Counted from the first letter of the stretch, positions 17,557 through 26,903 are shown. The stretch is 64,000 nt of DNA from Lachnospiraceae bacterium (GCA_022791975.1 JAAWAC010000044.1:1-64000); one strand, 5' to 3'. Program-made: numbers and translations. The notes: generated by a model from the sequence alone, not told the origin.

Positions 17557-19043
17557 GAAAAAAAGGGAATTTAGATAATAAGGTTTCTTTTTGGATTGAA
17601 AAAGAATTTGATAGTTATCCTAGCAAAGCTCCATTTCACCCCAACTTTTTATATCCTGAGTATGAGGGAGAGGTATCAGAAGAAGGCAATTTAGTGTATG
17701 ATGCAGTAAGAAATAATTTTAGATTACTGGGATTTGATATAGAAAATTATGGAAAGAGAAAGTGGAATCCTTTAAAAGAAATTATAAAAAATGGAGATGC
17801 AGTTTTACTTAAACCTAATTTTGTTTTACATGAAAATAGTGGTGGTGGAAGCGTTTGGTCTGTTATTACCCATCCTTCGGTTATTCGTGCGGTGATAGAT
17901 TATGTTTATCTTGCATTAGAGGGGAATGGGAGAATTATTATTGCTGATGCACCTCAAGCAAATGGTAATTTTGAAAAAATATTAGAAATTACATGCCTTA
18001 GAGATATTGTAGCCTATTACAAGCAAAAGTATGATTTTGAAATAGAAATATATGATTTGCGTCAGTTAAGATTTGAGTATCAAGAAGGGATTCTCTTAGA
18101 GAATTCCAGAATTGAAATGCCAGGAGATCCTTTAGGATATACTATATTCGATTTAAAAGACAAAAGTAATTTTGTAGATATCTCAAATCCTGAAAAAATT
18201 TATGGCGCAGATTATGATAGGATTGAAACATTAAAGCATCATAGTAAAGGACATCATAAATATTGTATAGCGAATACTGTGCTAAATGCGGATGTAATTA
18301 TTTCTATACCAAAAATGAAGACGCATCGTAAAGCGGGAGTTACATTAAATTTGAAAAATTTTATTGGAATTAATGGAAACAAAAATTATCTTCCGCATTT
18401 TAGAATTGGTGATGCGAAAGATGGTGGCGATGAATATGCTGAATTAAATAATATAGTAAAGTTGGTCAAATATTCAAACAGGTTTCTGATAGATAAATTA
18501 CTTGTAGATCCTAATACAACAAAAACTTTTTTATATGAAGCTATTTTGAAATTATATAGAATTTGTAAAGCTTTGAAACAAAAGGAAAATACAGATAAAA
18601 TTAGTGTGAGTGGTGGAGGATGGTATGGGAATGATACTTTGTGGAGAACAATTTTGGACTTAAATCAAATTGTAGAATATGGCAGTCTGCATGGCGAAAT
18701 ATTATTTGAGAAACAAAGAAGATTTTTTAGCGTCATTGATGGAATGATTGCGGGGGAAGGTAATGGACCGATTTCGCCAAAAGATAAAAAATGTAAATTA
18801 ATACTTATGGGAGAAAATTTATTATATGTCGATCTGGTTGCTATGAGGTTGATGGGAGTTGATTATAAAAATGTTAAAGCTTATAATAAATTGTTAGTAG
18901 ATTCTGGGAGAGATATAGAAGATATTTTCAAAAATATAGATATATACAGTAATTATCATAAAAAAATTCAATGGGATGGAGACAGTGAAAAATATTTTGA
19001 GTTTATGGAAGCAGATGGATGGGAAGGACATTTACTTTTATAA
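17553..19043 (+). CDS. DUF362 domain protein
   Basis: A 496-residue protein with the DUF362 signature: VLLKPNFVLHENSGG (about 88), THPSVIRAVIDYV, IIADAPQANG, ISIPKMKTHRKAGVTLNLKNFIGI (about 250-273), and a C-terminal VDLVAMRLMGVDY. No CxxCxxC ferredoxin motif is present, unlike the iron-sulfur subset of the family. The biochemical role of DUF362 is not established. Translational coupling to the PaaK-like gene by ATGA suggests a joint two-step modification of the polysaccharide or its precursor; that is inference. GAGGAA precedes the ATG. Confidence 0.8.
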   Translation: MRKKGNLDNKVSFWIEKEFDSYPSKAPFHPNFLYPEYEGEVSEEGNLVYDAVRNNFRLLGFDIENYGKRKWNPLKEIIKNGDAVLLKPNFVLHENSGGGSVWSVITHPSVIRAVIDYVYLALEGNGRIIIADAPQANGNFEKILEITCLRDIVAYYKQKYDFEIEIYDLRQLRFEYQEGILLENSRIEMPGDPLGYTIFDLKDKSNFVDISNPEKIYGADYDRIETLKHHSKGHHKYCIANTVLNADVIISIPKMKTHRKAGVTLNLKNFIGINGNKNYLPHFRIGDAKDGGDEYAELNNIVKLVKYSNRFLIDKLLVDPNTTKTFLYEAILKLYRICKALKQKENTDKISVSGGGWYGNDTLWRTILDLNQIVEYGSLHGEILFEKQRRFFSVIDGMIAGEGNGPISPKDKKCKLILMGENLLYVDLVAMRLMGVDYKNVKAYNKLLVDSGRDIEDIFKNIDIYSNYHKKIQWDGDSEKYFEFMEADGWEGHLLL

Positions 19044-19089
19044 AGGTATAGTAATTCCATTATGAAATTGAAGAAATGGGGAGGGAAAG

Positions 19090-20402
19090 ATGTTCAAGTA
19101 CAGAGGTTCAGTAAAAGTATGCTTTTTGCTTTTAATTATCATGCTTATTTCCTATTTTGTATTGGATGACGATAAAAGTGATACTTTCGAAAATCGTACA
19201 ATGGCAGATTTTTCAATGGTTTTTCACCCAGCATCTAAAGATAGTGTTGTATATAAAGAAACGGCAGTAGAACGGTTGGAGGAAGCGTTAAAAGATCAGT
19301 TTTTTATGCGTGAGCCGATTCTATATGGATATATTACAACGATGGATTTTTTGGCTAAAACAACGTCAGACGTAATACAGATATACCAGAAGCCTTCCAA
19401 AAGAGAGGGGCAATATACATATGAGATAATCGGTAATTATATAAGAATCGGTGGGACAAACTGGATTAGTTCAGCGCCAGTTTTAGAAAATTTAAATAGT
19501 AACTCTATTAAAATACATACAGACCAGATTAGAGAAATTCATAAAATGTATCCAGATATTCACTTTTATTTTTATTTTGTTACACAGGCATATGATATGG
19601 AATGGTTTGATGACTTTTTAGGAGTGTGGGGGGTACGGACAGCTATACAGATATATGTAGAATGATGCCTGAATATGTAAAAACAAGCAAATTGCTTTAC
19701 TATAATCTAGAAGATTATCAAACTATTCATTATGCTTCAGATCACCATTGGAATGGGGAGGGATCTAGAAGAGGCTACGAAAATATTTATGAGATGATCA
19801 GTAAAGAGCAGGAACTTTCTCCGATGTATTTGCCAGAAGAAAAAATGAATTTTACCAACCTATGGGGAATTCGTTATCGGGGAAGTTATGCAAATCGATT
19901 GCAAGAGCTGTATAGTGGAAGCGATGAGTTTTCGGTATATAGATATACGCTTCCTAAACGAGAGATATATGCGATTGAACCAGACACAGGCATGGAGATT
20001 GAACTGGATGAATTAGGGCTTTGGGAAGAATATAAAAGCGGACAGTTTTGTAGGGATACATATGCAGATCATTATGTTACATTTTATGGTTATGGTAAGG
20101 ATGAACAGGGAAAATAGTATAGTGATAGTCAATATGCATTTAGAATAAAAAATAGCCAAGAAAATATTCATAATCTTTAAATATGTGGTGAGTCATATTG
20201 CAGATCATTTCGCGATGTTTTAGCGTCACATTTTGGAACAACCATTTATTTAGACTACAGAGTAATGTCTCGCATAAGTATTGATAGTTTAATTGAATTA
20301 TATGATATAGATTCGGTAATCTTTGGCAGCAATATAACTATGTGGACACAAGATAAATTTAAATTTACTTTTTCTAAAGACATATTTGGAGGAGGAGAAT
20401 AA
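19090..20402 (+). pseudogene. Decayed DHHW (AlgJ/AlgX-like) polysaccharide O-acetylation protein
   Basis: The frame opens at ATG 19090 after GGGGAGGG with an N-terminal membrane anchor (VCFLLLIIMLISYFVL) and SENRT-like text. It breaks at the six-G run 19628-19633, where adding one G would restore the frame. The next frame contains the DHHWNGEGS motif (from about 19741) of the DHHW family, then in-frame stops TAG 20115 and TAA 20178. Recognisable protein (ICGESYCRSFRDVLASHF, YLDYRV) continues in the same frame to TAA 20400-20402. Members present acetyl groups to exported polysaccharide together with an MBOAT partner, which lies immediately downstream and is also broken. Confidence 0.85.
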
Positions 20403-21812
20403 TGGTATTCTCAAGTCTTTTATTTATTTTACTTTTTCTTCCGCTGCTGATTATTGTATATTACGCAATTCCTAAAAGATTTGTTGCTATGAGAAAGTAT
20501 TTACTACTGTTTTTTTCTATTTTGTTTTATGCAAGTGGAGAACCAACGTATGTGTTTGTTATATTTACTTGTGTATGTATAACTTGGATATTAAGTAAAG
20601 CAATTGAACAAAGATATAAATTTATATTTCTTTTAGCAATAGTCCTTAATCTTTTTCCTCTATTTTTTTTAAAATATTTAGGCTTTTCGATTAGTAATAT
20701 CATTATTATTTTGGGTACAAATATAAAAGAGGTCTCGCTTATAATGCCAATAGGTATATCATTTTATACATTTCAAATGATGACTTATATTGTAGATTTA
20801 TATTATGAAGGATTTCTCGTCAAAAAAATATAGGATATCTTACATTATACATTTTTCTTTTTCCGCAGCTTATTGCTGGCCCGATTGTAAGATATAAAGA
20901 TATTGAAAATCAAATTAATATAAGTCAAGAGAGCTGGGATAAAATACGGAAAGGTGCAGGAAGGTTTATTATCGGGCTGGCAAAAAAAGTGTTAATTTCT
21001 AATCAGCTTGGATATATAGTGGAAAAAATAATGGAATGGCCACTTTCAGAAATTCCAACAAAATTGCTCTGGTTAGTAGTTTTAACGTATACGATGCAGA
21101 TTTATTTTGACTTTTCTGGTTATTCAGATATGGCAATTGGGGTGGGAAATCTTTTTGGATTCCAATTTCAAGAAAATTTTGAGCAGCCATATTGTTCTGT
21201 TTCTGTAACAGATTTTTGGAGAAGATGGCATATTTCTTTAGGAATTTTATTAGTGACTATATTTATATTCCTCTTGGTGGAAATAGAGTATCAAAAATTC
21301 GGTGGATATTTAATGTTTGTATTGTATGGTTACTAACAGGACTTTGGCATGGTACTTCATGGAATTTTGTTGTATGGGGAGGATATTATGCAATTTTGCT
21401 ATTATTGGAAAAATTGGTGTTGAGAGATATAGCAGATAGAATTCCAATAATATTAAAGTGGGCTTTTACTTTTATATAAATAATGCTTGGATGGGCAATA
21501 TTTATGTGTGATGTGTATAGTATACATGAATTGCTTGTGTTTTTAGCCCGGCTTTTTGGAAAAGGAGAGTTCACAAGAGCAGTTTCGATTAGAGCGTTAG
21601 GCCTTACAGCATATCTGCCATTTTTCTAGCAGCGATCATTTTATCGATACCGTTGGAAAAGATTATCAAAAAAATTGTAAACTGCACGAGTAAAAAGGCT
21701 GAAAAAGTATTTTTTATTCTTGAATGATACAATGTTAGTTATATTGTTTTTGTTTTCGATAATGGTACTTGTAAGCGGAACTTACAATCCGTTTATTTAT
21801 TTTAGATTCTAA
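20402..21812 (+). pseudogene. Decayed MBOAT (AlgI/DltB-like) O-acyltransferase
   Basis: ATG 20402 overlaps the DHHW stop (TAATG) after a strong GGAGGAGG site. The N-terminus MVFSSLLFILLFLPLL is typical of AlgI-like MBOAT proteins. The frame is lost at the A7 run 20822-20828, again near 21241-21246 (GGAATTTT), at the T5 run about 21620-21625 and once more near 21725; in-frame stops occur at 21477 and 21627. Between lesions the family motifs remain: LFPQLIAGPIVRY, IYFDFSGYSDMAIG, DFWRRWHISL, YIPLGGNRV, TGLWHGTSWNFVVWGGYY, and the terminal NPFIYFRF. The gene would have transferred acyl groups across the membrane; it cannot be functional as read. Confidence 0.88.
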
Positions 21813-21830
21813 TACTTGGAGGTATTGGCA

Positions 21831-23198
21831 ATGAAAAAGCTTAATGTTTTAAATGGTACAAATGATGAAAAGGATTCTTCATTTTGTGACAAACTGCTTA
21901 ATCGAACGGAAAGTCTTGCTTTGGTTGGATTGGGGTATGTGGGAATGCCTATTGCTGTGGCCTTTGCAAATAGGGGACTTCATGTAATTGGCTTTGATAA
22001 CAATGAAGAAAAAATTACAATATATCAAGAGGGCAAGGATCCTACAAATGAAGTAGGAGATAAAGCCATAAAAGAAACCACAATGGAATTTACATCAGAT
22101 GAGAAAAGACTTTCGGACGCAAAATTCATTATTGTTGCTGTACCAACTCCAGTGAATATGGATCATACACCGGATTTGTCACCAGTTGAAAGTGCAAGCA
22201 AAATCATTGGAAGAAATTTGACGAGGGGATCCATTGTTGTTTATGAATCCACAGTATATCCAGGGGTAACAGAAGATGTATGTGTACCTATATTGGAGCA
22301 AGAAAGTGGATTAAAGTGTGGCTTTGATTTCAAAATTGGTTATAGTCCAGAGCGAATTAATCCAGGTGACAGGGTACATACGCTTTCTAAAATTCGAAAA
22401 ATTGTTTCTGGTATGGATGAAGAAAGCATTGAAGTAATTAAAGACGTCTATGATCTTATTATTGAGGCAGGAACATTTCCGGTTAGCTCTATCAAAACTG
22501 CTGAGGCGATAAAGGTTGTAGAGAATTCACAGCGTGATATTAATATTGCTTTTATGAATGAATTGGCGATGGTATTTGATCGTATGGGTATTGATACAAA
22601 TGAAGTAATAAATGGCATGAATACCAAATGGAATGCTTTGGGCTTTCGGCCGGGACTAGTTGGGGGACACTGTATTGGAGTGGATCCCTATTATTTTACT
22701 TATGAAGCTGAAAAATTAGGATATCATAGCCAGATTATTTTGAATGGACGTATTATTAATGATTCTATGGGAACCTACGTTGCAGAAGCGGCTGTAAAGA
22801 AGATGATTGAAGCTGGACAAGCTCCCAAAAAGAGCCATGTAGTGATTCTTGGATTGACATTTAAAGAGAACTGCCCAGATATAAGAAATAGCAAGGTAAA
22901 CGACATTATCAAAAGCTTAAATAATTATGGAATTAAGCCAGAGATTGTAGATCCTTGGGCATCTGTGGCAGACGCAAAAAGGGAATATAGTGTAGAGCTT
23001 ACAGAGTTGTCAAATATTAAAGATGCAGATTGTGTGATTGTAGCAGTTGCTCATAATGAATTTAAAAGTTTGAAGTTAGATCAGATAAAGAAGCTGTTTA
23101 AAGCTTCTATAGACGAGGAAAAGGTGTTAATAGATGTAAAAGGATTGTATAAGATTGAAGAGTTAGAGAATAGTGGCTTAAAATACTGGCGATTATAG
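21831..23198 (+). CDS. UDP-N-acetylhexosamine 6-dehydrogenase-like (WbpA/TviB group)
   Basis: A 455-residue nucleotide-sugar dehydrogenase. The Rossmann motif is ALVGLGYVGMPIAVAFA, then VAVPTPVNMDHTPDLSPVE, YESTVYPGVTED, and the catalytic Cys in PGLVGGHCIGVDPYYFTYEAE. The VNMDHTPDLSPVESAS text is characteristic of the WbpA/TviB group that makes UDP-GlcNAcA or UDP-GalNAcA, and is distinct from the WecC-like enzyme at 6798. ATG 21831 is chosen over upstream TTG 21816 because GGAGG (21818-21822) is 8 nt before it. It lies 18 nt after the MBOAT pseudogene and 36 nt before the epimerase. Confidence 0.87.
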   Translation: MKKLNVLNGTNDEKDSSFCDKLLNRTESLALVGLGYVGMPIAVAFANRGLHVIGFDNNEEKITIYQEGKDPTNEVGDKAIKETTMEFTSDEKRLSDAKFIIVAVPTPVNMDHTPDLSPVESASKIIGRNLTRGSIVVYESTVYPGVTEDVCVPILEQESGLKCGFDFKIGYSPERINPGDRVHTLSKIRKIVSGMDEESIEVIKDVYDLIIEAGTFPVSSIKTAEAIKVVENSQRDINIAFMNELAMVFDRMGIDTNEVINGMNTKWNALGFRPGLVGGHCIGVDPYYFTYEAEKLGYHSQIILNGRIINDSMGTYVAEAAVKKMIEAGQAPKKSHVVILGLTFKENCPDIRNSKVNDIIKSLNNYGIKPEIVDPWASVADAKREYSVELTELSNIKDADCVIVAVAHNEFKSLKLDQIKKLFKASIDEEKVLIDVKGLYKIEELENSGLKYWRL

Positions 23199-23234
23199 AT
23201 TACAATCAAGTAATTTATGGTAAGGAGTGAAGAA

Positions 23235-24359
23235 GTGAAGACGATAATGCTCGTATTTGGAACTAGACCCGAAGCGGTTAAAATGTGCCCGCTTATAAAA
23301 GAATTGAAGTCTAGAAAAGGTATAAAAACTTTAGTATGTGTTACAGGACAACATAGAACAATGTTAGAACAGGTTTTGACAGTATTTAATGTGCAGCCAG
23401 ATTACAATCTTTCTATAATGAAGGACAAGCAGACACTATTTGATATTACAACTGGAATTTTGATGAAAATCAAAGAGATTTTGGAAAAAGAGAGGCTTGA
23501 TGTGGTATTGGTTCATGGTGATACAAGTACAACCTTTGCTACAGCACTGGCCTGTTTTTATTTGCAGATACCTGTTGGTCATGTAGAGGCAGGATTGCGA
23601 ACATACAATATTTCCTCTCCGTATCCAGAAGAATTCAATCGACAGGCGGTATCTATTATTTCAAAATACAATTTTGCGCCGACCAAGCTAAGCTGCGAAA
23701 ATCTTATTCGCGAGGGAAAGAAAAAGGAAACAATTTATATCACAGGAAATACAGCCATAGATGCATTACAGACAACCGTTAGGAAAGATTACAGTCATCC
23801 AGAATTGGAGTGGTGCAAAGACTCTAGACTAATATTAATTACTGCCCACAGACGTGAGAATCTGGGACAGCCTATGGAGAATATGTTTAGGGCAATCAAA
23901 AGGGTATTGGATGAACATGAGGATGTAAAGGCTATCTATCCTATTCATTTGAATCCAATCGTTCGTGGTACTGCTCGCTCCATATTTAGCGCAGATGATC
24001 AGATCCACTTAATCGAGCCTTTAGATGTACTTGATTTCCACAATTTTATGAAGCGTTCCTATCTAATTCTTACGGATTCAGGAGGAATTCAGGAGGAGGC
24101 CCCTTCATTGGGAAAACCAGTTCTTGTTATGCGTGATACAACAGAAAGACCAGAGGGAATAGAGGCAGGGACTTTGAAGCTTGTTGGGACCAAGGAGGAT
24201 ACTATATATACTTCCTTTACTGAACTTCTTGATAATATAGAGACTTATAATGCTATGTCCCATGCATCAAACCCTTATGGAGACGGACTAGCAAGTGTTA
24301 GAATCGCTGATATTCTTGAATTTGAAAATAGAAAAGAATTATATAAAAAGGATATATAA
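23235..24359 (+). CDS. wecB: UDP-N-acetylglucosamine 2-epimerase (non-hydrolysing)
   Basis: A 374-residue epimerase of the WecB/MnaA family interconverting UDP-GlcNAc and UDP-ManNAc. It starts KTIMLVFGTRPEAVKMCPLI and has VCVTGQHRTML, VLVHGDTSTTFATALACFY, HVEAGLRTYNISSPYPEEFNRQ (catalytic Asp/Glu region), ITAHRRENLG and LTDSGGIQEEAPSLGKPVLVMRDTTERPEG. GTG 23235 is preferred to ATG 23217 because AAGGAG lies 7 nt upstream of the GTG, and the GTG start aligns with the family N-terminus. With the WecC-like enzyme at 6798 it would supply UDP-ManNAcA. It is the last intact gene of the EPS locus. Confidence 0.9.
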   Translation: MKTIMLVFGTRPEAVKMCPLIKELKSRKGIKTLVCVTGQHRTMLEQVLTVFNVQPDYNLSIMKDKQTLFDITTGILMKIKEILEKERLDVVLVHGDTSTTFATALACFYLQIPVGHVEAGLRTYNISSPYPEEFNRQAVSIISKYNFAPTKLSCENLIREGKKKETIYITGNTAIDALQTTVRKDYSHPELEWCKDSRLILITAHRRENLGQPMENMFRAIKRVLDEHEDVKAIYPIHLNPIVRGTARSIFSADDQIHLIEPLDVLDFHNFMKRSYLILTDSGGIQEEAPSLGKPVLVMRDTTERPEGIEAGTLKLVGTKEDTIYTSFTELLDNIETYNAMSHASNPYGDGLASVRIADILEFENRKELYKKDI

Positions 24360-24360
24360 T

Positions 24361-24673
24361 ATGTTCTTTGTGGTGTTTGGTGTGGAGAAAAACAGCCTTT
24401 ATAAAGTGGAGCTTAGAGAAAAAAATTAGTTTATTGAAGATGGACGTTTAAGTATAAGAGTATTTTGGGAAAAATTTATGGCTTACTTTCACGATATGAT
24501 TTATATGTCCATTCTATGATTAAAGACGACTATCAATGGAAAGGGAAATTACTAAATTGAGTTCCAGACTCGTAACATGGAAAGTAGAGATGTGATCGTT
24601 GATTATGGAGGAGGGCAGCCTATATTTGAGACCAAGATTTAGCGAGGAAATGCTTACCATACCAGAGGAGTAG
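24361..24673 (+). pseudogene. C-terminal remnant of an unidentified EPS-locus gene
   Basis: No open gene exists here, but reading between frames gives protein-like text interrupted by stops and shifts: FGVEKNSLYKVEL, EDGRLSIRVF, then YGLLSRYDLYVHSMIKDDYQ in another frame, FQTRNMESRDVIVDYGGG, and finally LRPRFSEEMLTIPEE ending at TAG 24671-24673. The AT-rich base use matches the EPS cluster. The parent family is not recognised; a wall-teichoic-acid or polysaccharide enzyme is possible from the context only. Confidence 0.5.
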
Positions 24674-24677
24674 TTAA

Positions 24678-24725
24678 ATGTCTATTAAAAAACATCTTCA
24701 GAAGAAAGATATATGGCTCGCCATA
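24678..24725 (+). pseudogene. Truncated start of a gene at the EPS locus edge
   Basis: ATG 24678 follows GAGGAG and encodes MSIKKHLQKKDIWLA with EPS-like AT-rich codons. It then runs into C-rich DNA antisense to the metallophosphoesterase, where the reading becomes proline-rich and unlike any family. This looks like the 5' stub of a gene cut by a deletion or recombination. The stub reading is direct; the break is inferred from the composition change. Confidence 0.4.
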
Positions 24726-25616
24726 CTACCCCCCAAAAACCTCCCCCACCCCCACACTCTCCGTCAACTCCTCCCTCCCCACATACAAACTTCCATCCCC
24801 GCGGGTCAGCATGCTCCATTTAACCAGAGTAAGCTTCCGGCAACGCAATTCCAGACAGGTAATGCACCGGGGATGGACGCAGCTTCCAGTATTACAGTAG
24901 GGAGACTGGGCGGAGCCTATCATGGGGCGGTGGGTATGGCCACAGATGAGAAGGCAGTGATGGGCCTTGGCCCAGGCCACCAGGCGTTTTTCTGTTTTTT
25001 CCTTTACCTTGTAATTTTTGGCAGCGCTGGTAGGGTCCAGGAAGCCCAGGCGCTCCAGAGGGCCCCAGAGATAGCGGACCAGGCTGCGGGTTACACGCCA
25101 AAAAACGCTGTTCCACAGATCAGCCTGGTGGCCGTGGGTCAGATAGAGAACTGGTCCCAGAAGATTGTCCTCCAGAATACAGGCCTCCTGTACCTGGAGG
25201 TTGGGAAAGAGAGGGGCCTGATTCTGCTGCTGGGTACAGAAGTAAGAAGAGCAGGTGCGGGACGTATAGCGGGCATATTTTTTCACCATGTCATGATTCC
25301 CAAACAAAAGGTGGAGGCGACCCTGCTGATAGAAACGGGCCATCATCCAAAAAGCATTGCTGTGCACATCTATAATCTGTTCCATGGAGCGATTTTCCCA
25401 CAACTCATCCCCATCTCCCAGTTCAATGTAGGTATATCCCCGCTGAAAATAATACTGGAGAGCCGCAAAATACAAATGCTGATTTTTGAGAAAATTGTCG
25501 TTGGAACTGCCATTGCCCCGGTGGCAGTCACTAAATAGAACATAGCGAGAGTCCAGTCCCAGTGGCAGAACCGGGGCATTGGCAAAAGCTTTGTTTAGTC
25601 TTTTCACATAACTCAT
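24726..25616 (-). CDS. Calcineurin-like metallophosphoesterase
   Basis: A 296-residue metallophosphoesterase. Metal-binding motifs appear in order: FSDCHRGNGS (about 28-37), ELGDGDELWE (about 66), LLFGNHDMV (about 102), TLHGHQ-type LTHGHQADLW (about 157) and ICGHTHRP (about 222). The layout resembles UDP-2,3-diacylglucosamine hydrolase-like enzymes and other serine/threonine phosphatase superfamily members; the substrate is unknown. The C-terminal end (GVGEVFGG) lies exactly at the composition boundary with the EPS cluster, and its last codons are G-rich, so the native C-terminus may have been altered. GC content is like the genes that follow. Confidence 0.85.
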   Translation of the reverse strand: MSYVKRLNKAFANAPVLPLGLDSRYVLFSDCHRGNGSSNDNFLKNQHLYFAALQYYFQRGYTYIELGDGDELWENRSMEQIIDVHSNAFWMMARFYQQGRLHLLFGNHDMVKKYARYTSRTCSSYFCTQQQNQAPLFPNLQVQEACILEDNLLGPVLYLTHGHQADLWNSVFWRVTRSLVRYLWGPLERLGFLDPTSAAKNYKVKEKTEKRLVAWAKAHHCLLICGHTHRPMIGSAQSPYCNTGSCVHPRCITCLELRCRKLTLVKWSMLTRGDGSLYVGREELTESVGVGEVFGG

Positions 25617-25664
25617 GATGAAATCTCCTAATGATAAGTATTGCTTCAGGCTATTAAGGGCCTG

Positions 25665-26657
25665 TCACTTCCCAGGCCTTCGCCTCATTCCATGCGGATT
25701 TCTCTGTGGATCTTTTCCCATTTTTTGTGTCTTTTTTCCAGGCCTTTTTTTCATACCCCGCTCCTTCTTCCCTGGCCGATACCGGCGAGGTTTGCAAAAT
25801 TGTATGGTTTTGCGGAAAGCAAAGGGCAGGAAATAGTATAAATACAACAGCCGATCTGCTGAATTGCAGAAGGGACGGGTAACCCAGCGAAAGATCCGAC
25901 AGAAGCATCGGTTTTTCCACTGAGAAAATCGGCAGATAAGGGGGCAGGATTGGCAAGGCTGGGTAGAGTGAGGCCTGCAAAAACAAAATACTACTGTGGT
26001 GCAGTGAATGGAATAGGAGCCTCGGGAATAGCCAAGCCTGGTGAGAGACTGGAGGAAAGAGTCCATCATCTCAAAATCCGGGAAGGTAATGGAAACCTTT
26101 AGAGTCAGATTATGGGGACGGGAAAAGTGTCCCATGCAGAATCCAGTTAGCCACCAGTGCTGCCTGCTGTTCCGAAACAGGAGTTCATCCTCCTCCCATA
26201 GCTCCATAGAAAGATCCAAGAGCTCCCGATCCTCTGCTGCTTGGAACAGGGTACGAGAATATTCCCGGGGAACCAATAGGGTTTCTGCATGATAGACTCC
26301 GATTTCTGCACCAGTGTTGATGCCGTATTGGCCCTTCCATAACTCAATCAGCCAGGTGCGGCCTTCATAGTCAAAATAAATGGGCTCACAGTCAAAAACC
26401 AGTTGTATATGAGGAGACACCTGGTCGTACAAGGTGCAGTATCCAAAATCCCTCTGCCAAGCGTCCAGGCGGGAACTAAACAAATCCTGACGGAAAGAAT
26501 AGGAAAAGCCGAAAGGACAAATTAACTCGTTTAGTTGTTCCGTCTTTTCACAGCAGGAGAGGGCACAGATCTTTTTTCGTATGCATTTTGCTCGGTAATG
26601 GTTTAGAAGGGCGAAGAACAGGAGAATCACTAAAAAAATGCCAAAGAAATAGTACAT
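25665..26657 (-). CDS. DUF4474 domain protein
   Basis: A 330-residue protein. One N-terminal transmembrane helix (FFGIFLVILLFFALLNHY) is followed by a DUF4474 domain with FGYCTLYDQVSP, DCEPIYFDYEGRTWLIELWKG, QYGINTGAEIGVY, HWWLTGFCMGHFS and LKVSITFPD. After the domain comes a Cys-rich hydrophobic stretch (residues about 228-280) and a very basic tail rich in RPGKK. The family is largely limited to Clostridia and has no established biochemical role. It lies 48 nt upstream of the metallophosphoesterase on the same strand and could be cotranscribed with it. Confidence 0.8.
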   Translation of the reverse strand: MYYFFGIFLVILLFFALLNHYRAKCIRKKICALSCCEKTEQLNELICPFGFSYSFRQDLFSSRLDAWQRDFGYCTLYDQVSPHIQLVFDCEPIYFDYEGRTWLIELWKGQYGINTGAEIGVYHAETLLVPREYSRTLFQAAEDRELLDLSMELWEEDELLFRNSRQHWWLTGFCMGHFSRPHNLTLKVSITFPDFEMMDSFLQSLTRLGYSRGSYSIHCTTVVFCFCRPHSTQPCQSCPLICRFSQWKNRCFCRIFRWVTRPFCNSADRLLYLYYFLPFAFRKTIQFCKPRRYRPGKKERGMKKRPGKKTQKMGKDPQRNPHGMRRRPGK

Positions 26658-26903
26658 AAGTTAGACCGCTTTCTCATATGATTAATATATTATATGTAAA
26701 AAATTGGAAAATGTTTTTGCTTTTAGGCAGAGACAGGATGATAGGAAGTGAAGAAGAGGACTATCAAATCATTGCCAAAATAAAACAGACATCTGTAAAT
26801 GAGAGCACAGGGATGGGTTTTGGGTTGCAGGAAAAGGGGATTTTTGTTACACTGAACATAGAAAAAGGAAGGAAAAACTACTATTAAATAAGGAAGAAAC
26901 AGG

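Noticed and set aside
19090-21812. Programmed frameshifting or phase variation in the DHHW/MBOAT pair
   Set aside because: Homopolymer shifts could be phase-variable, but there are several separate shifts plus true in-frame stop codons in both genes, which fits decay rather than a switch.
24678-25538. Long plus-strand open frame opposite the metallophosphoesterase
   Set aside because: After its first 15 codons it is proline-rich text with no family features and lies entirely antisense to a protein with five clear metallophosphoesterase motifs. Only the first codons are kept as a truncated gene start.
26678-26887. 69-codon plus-strand frame before the GLUG/LysM gene
   Set aside because: No ribosome binding site, no hydrophobic or family signature, and it lies in a divergent promoter region. 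It is more likely part of the leader.
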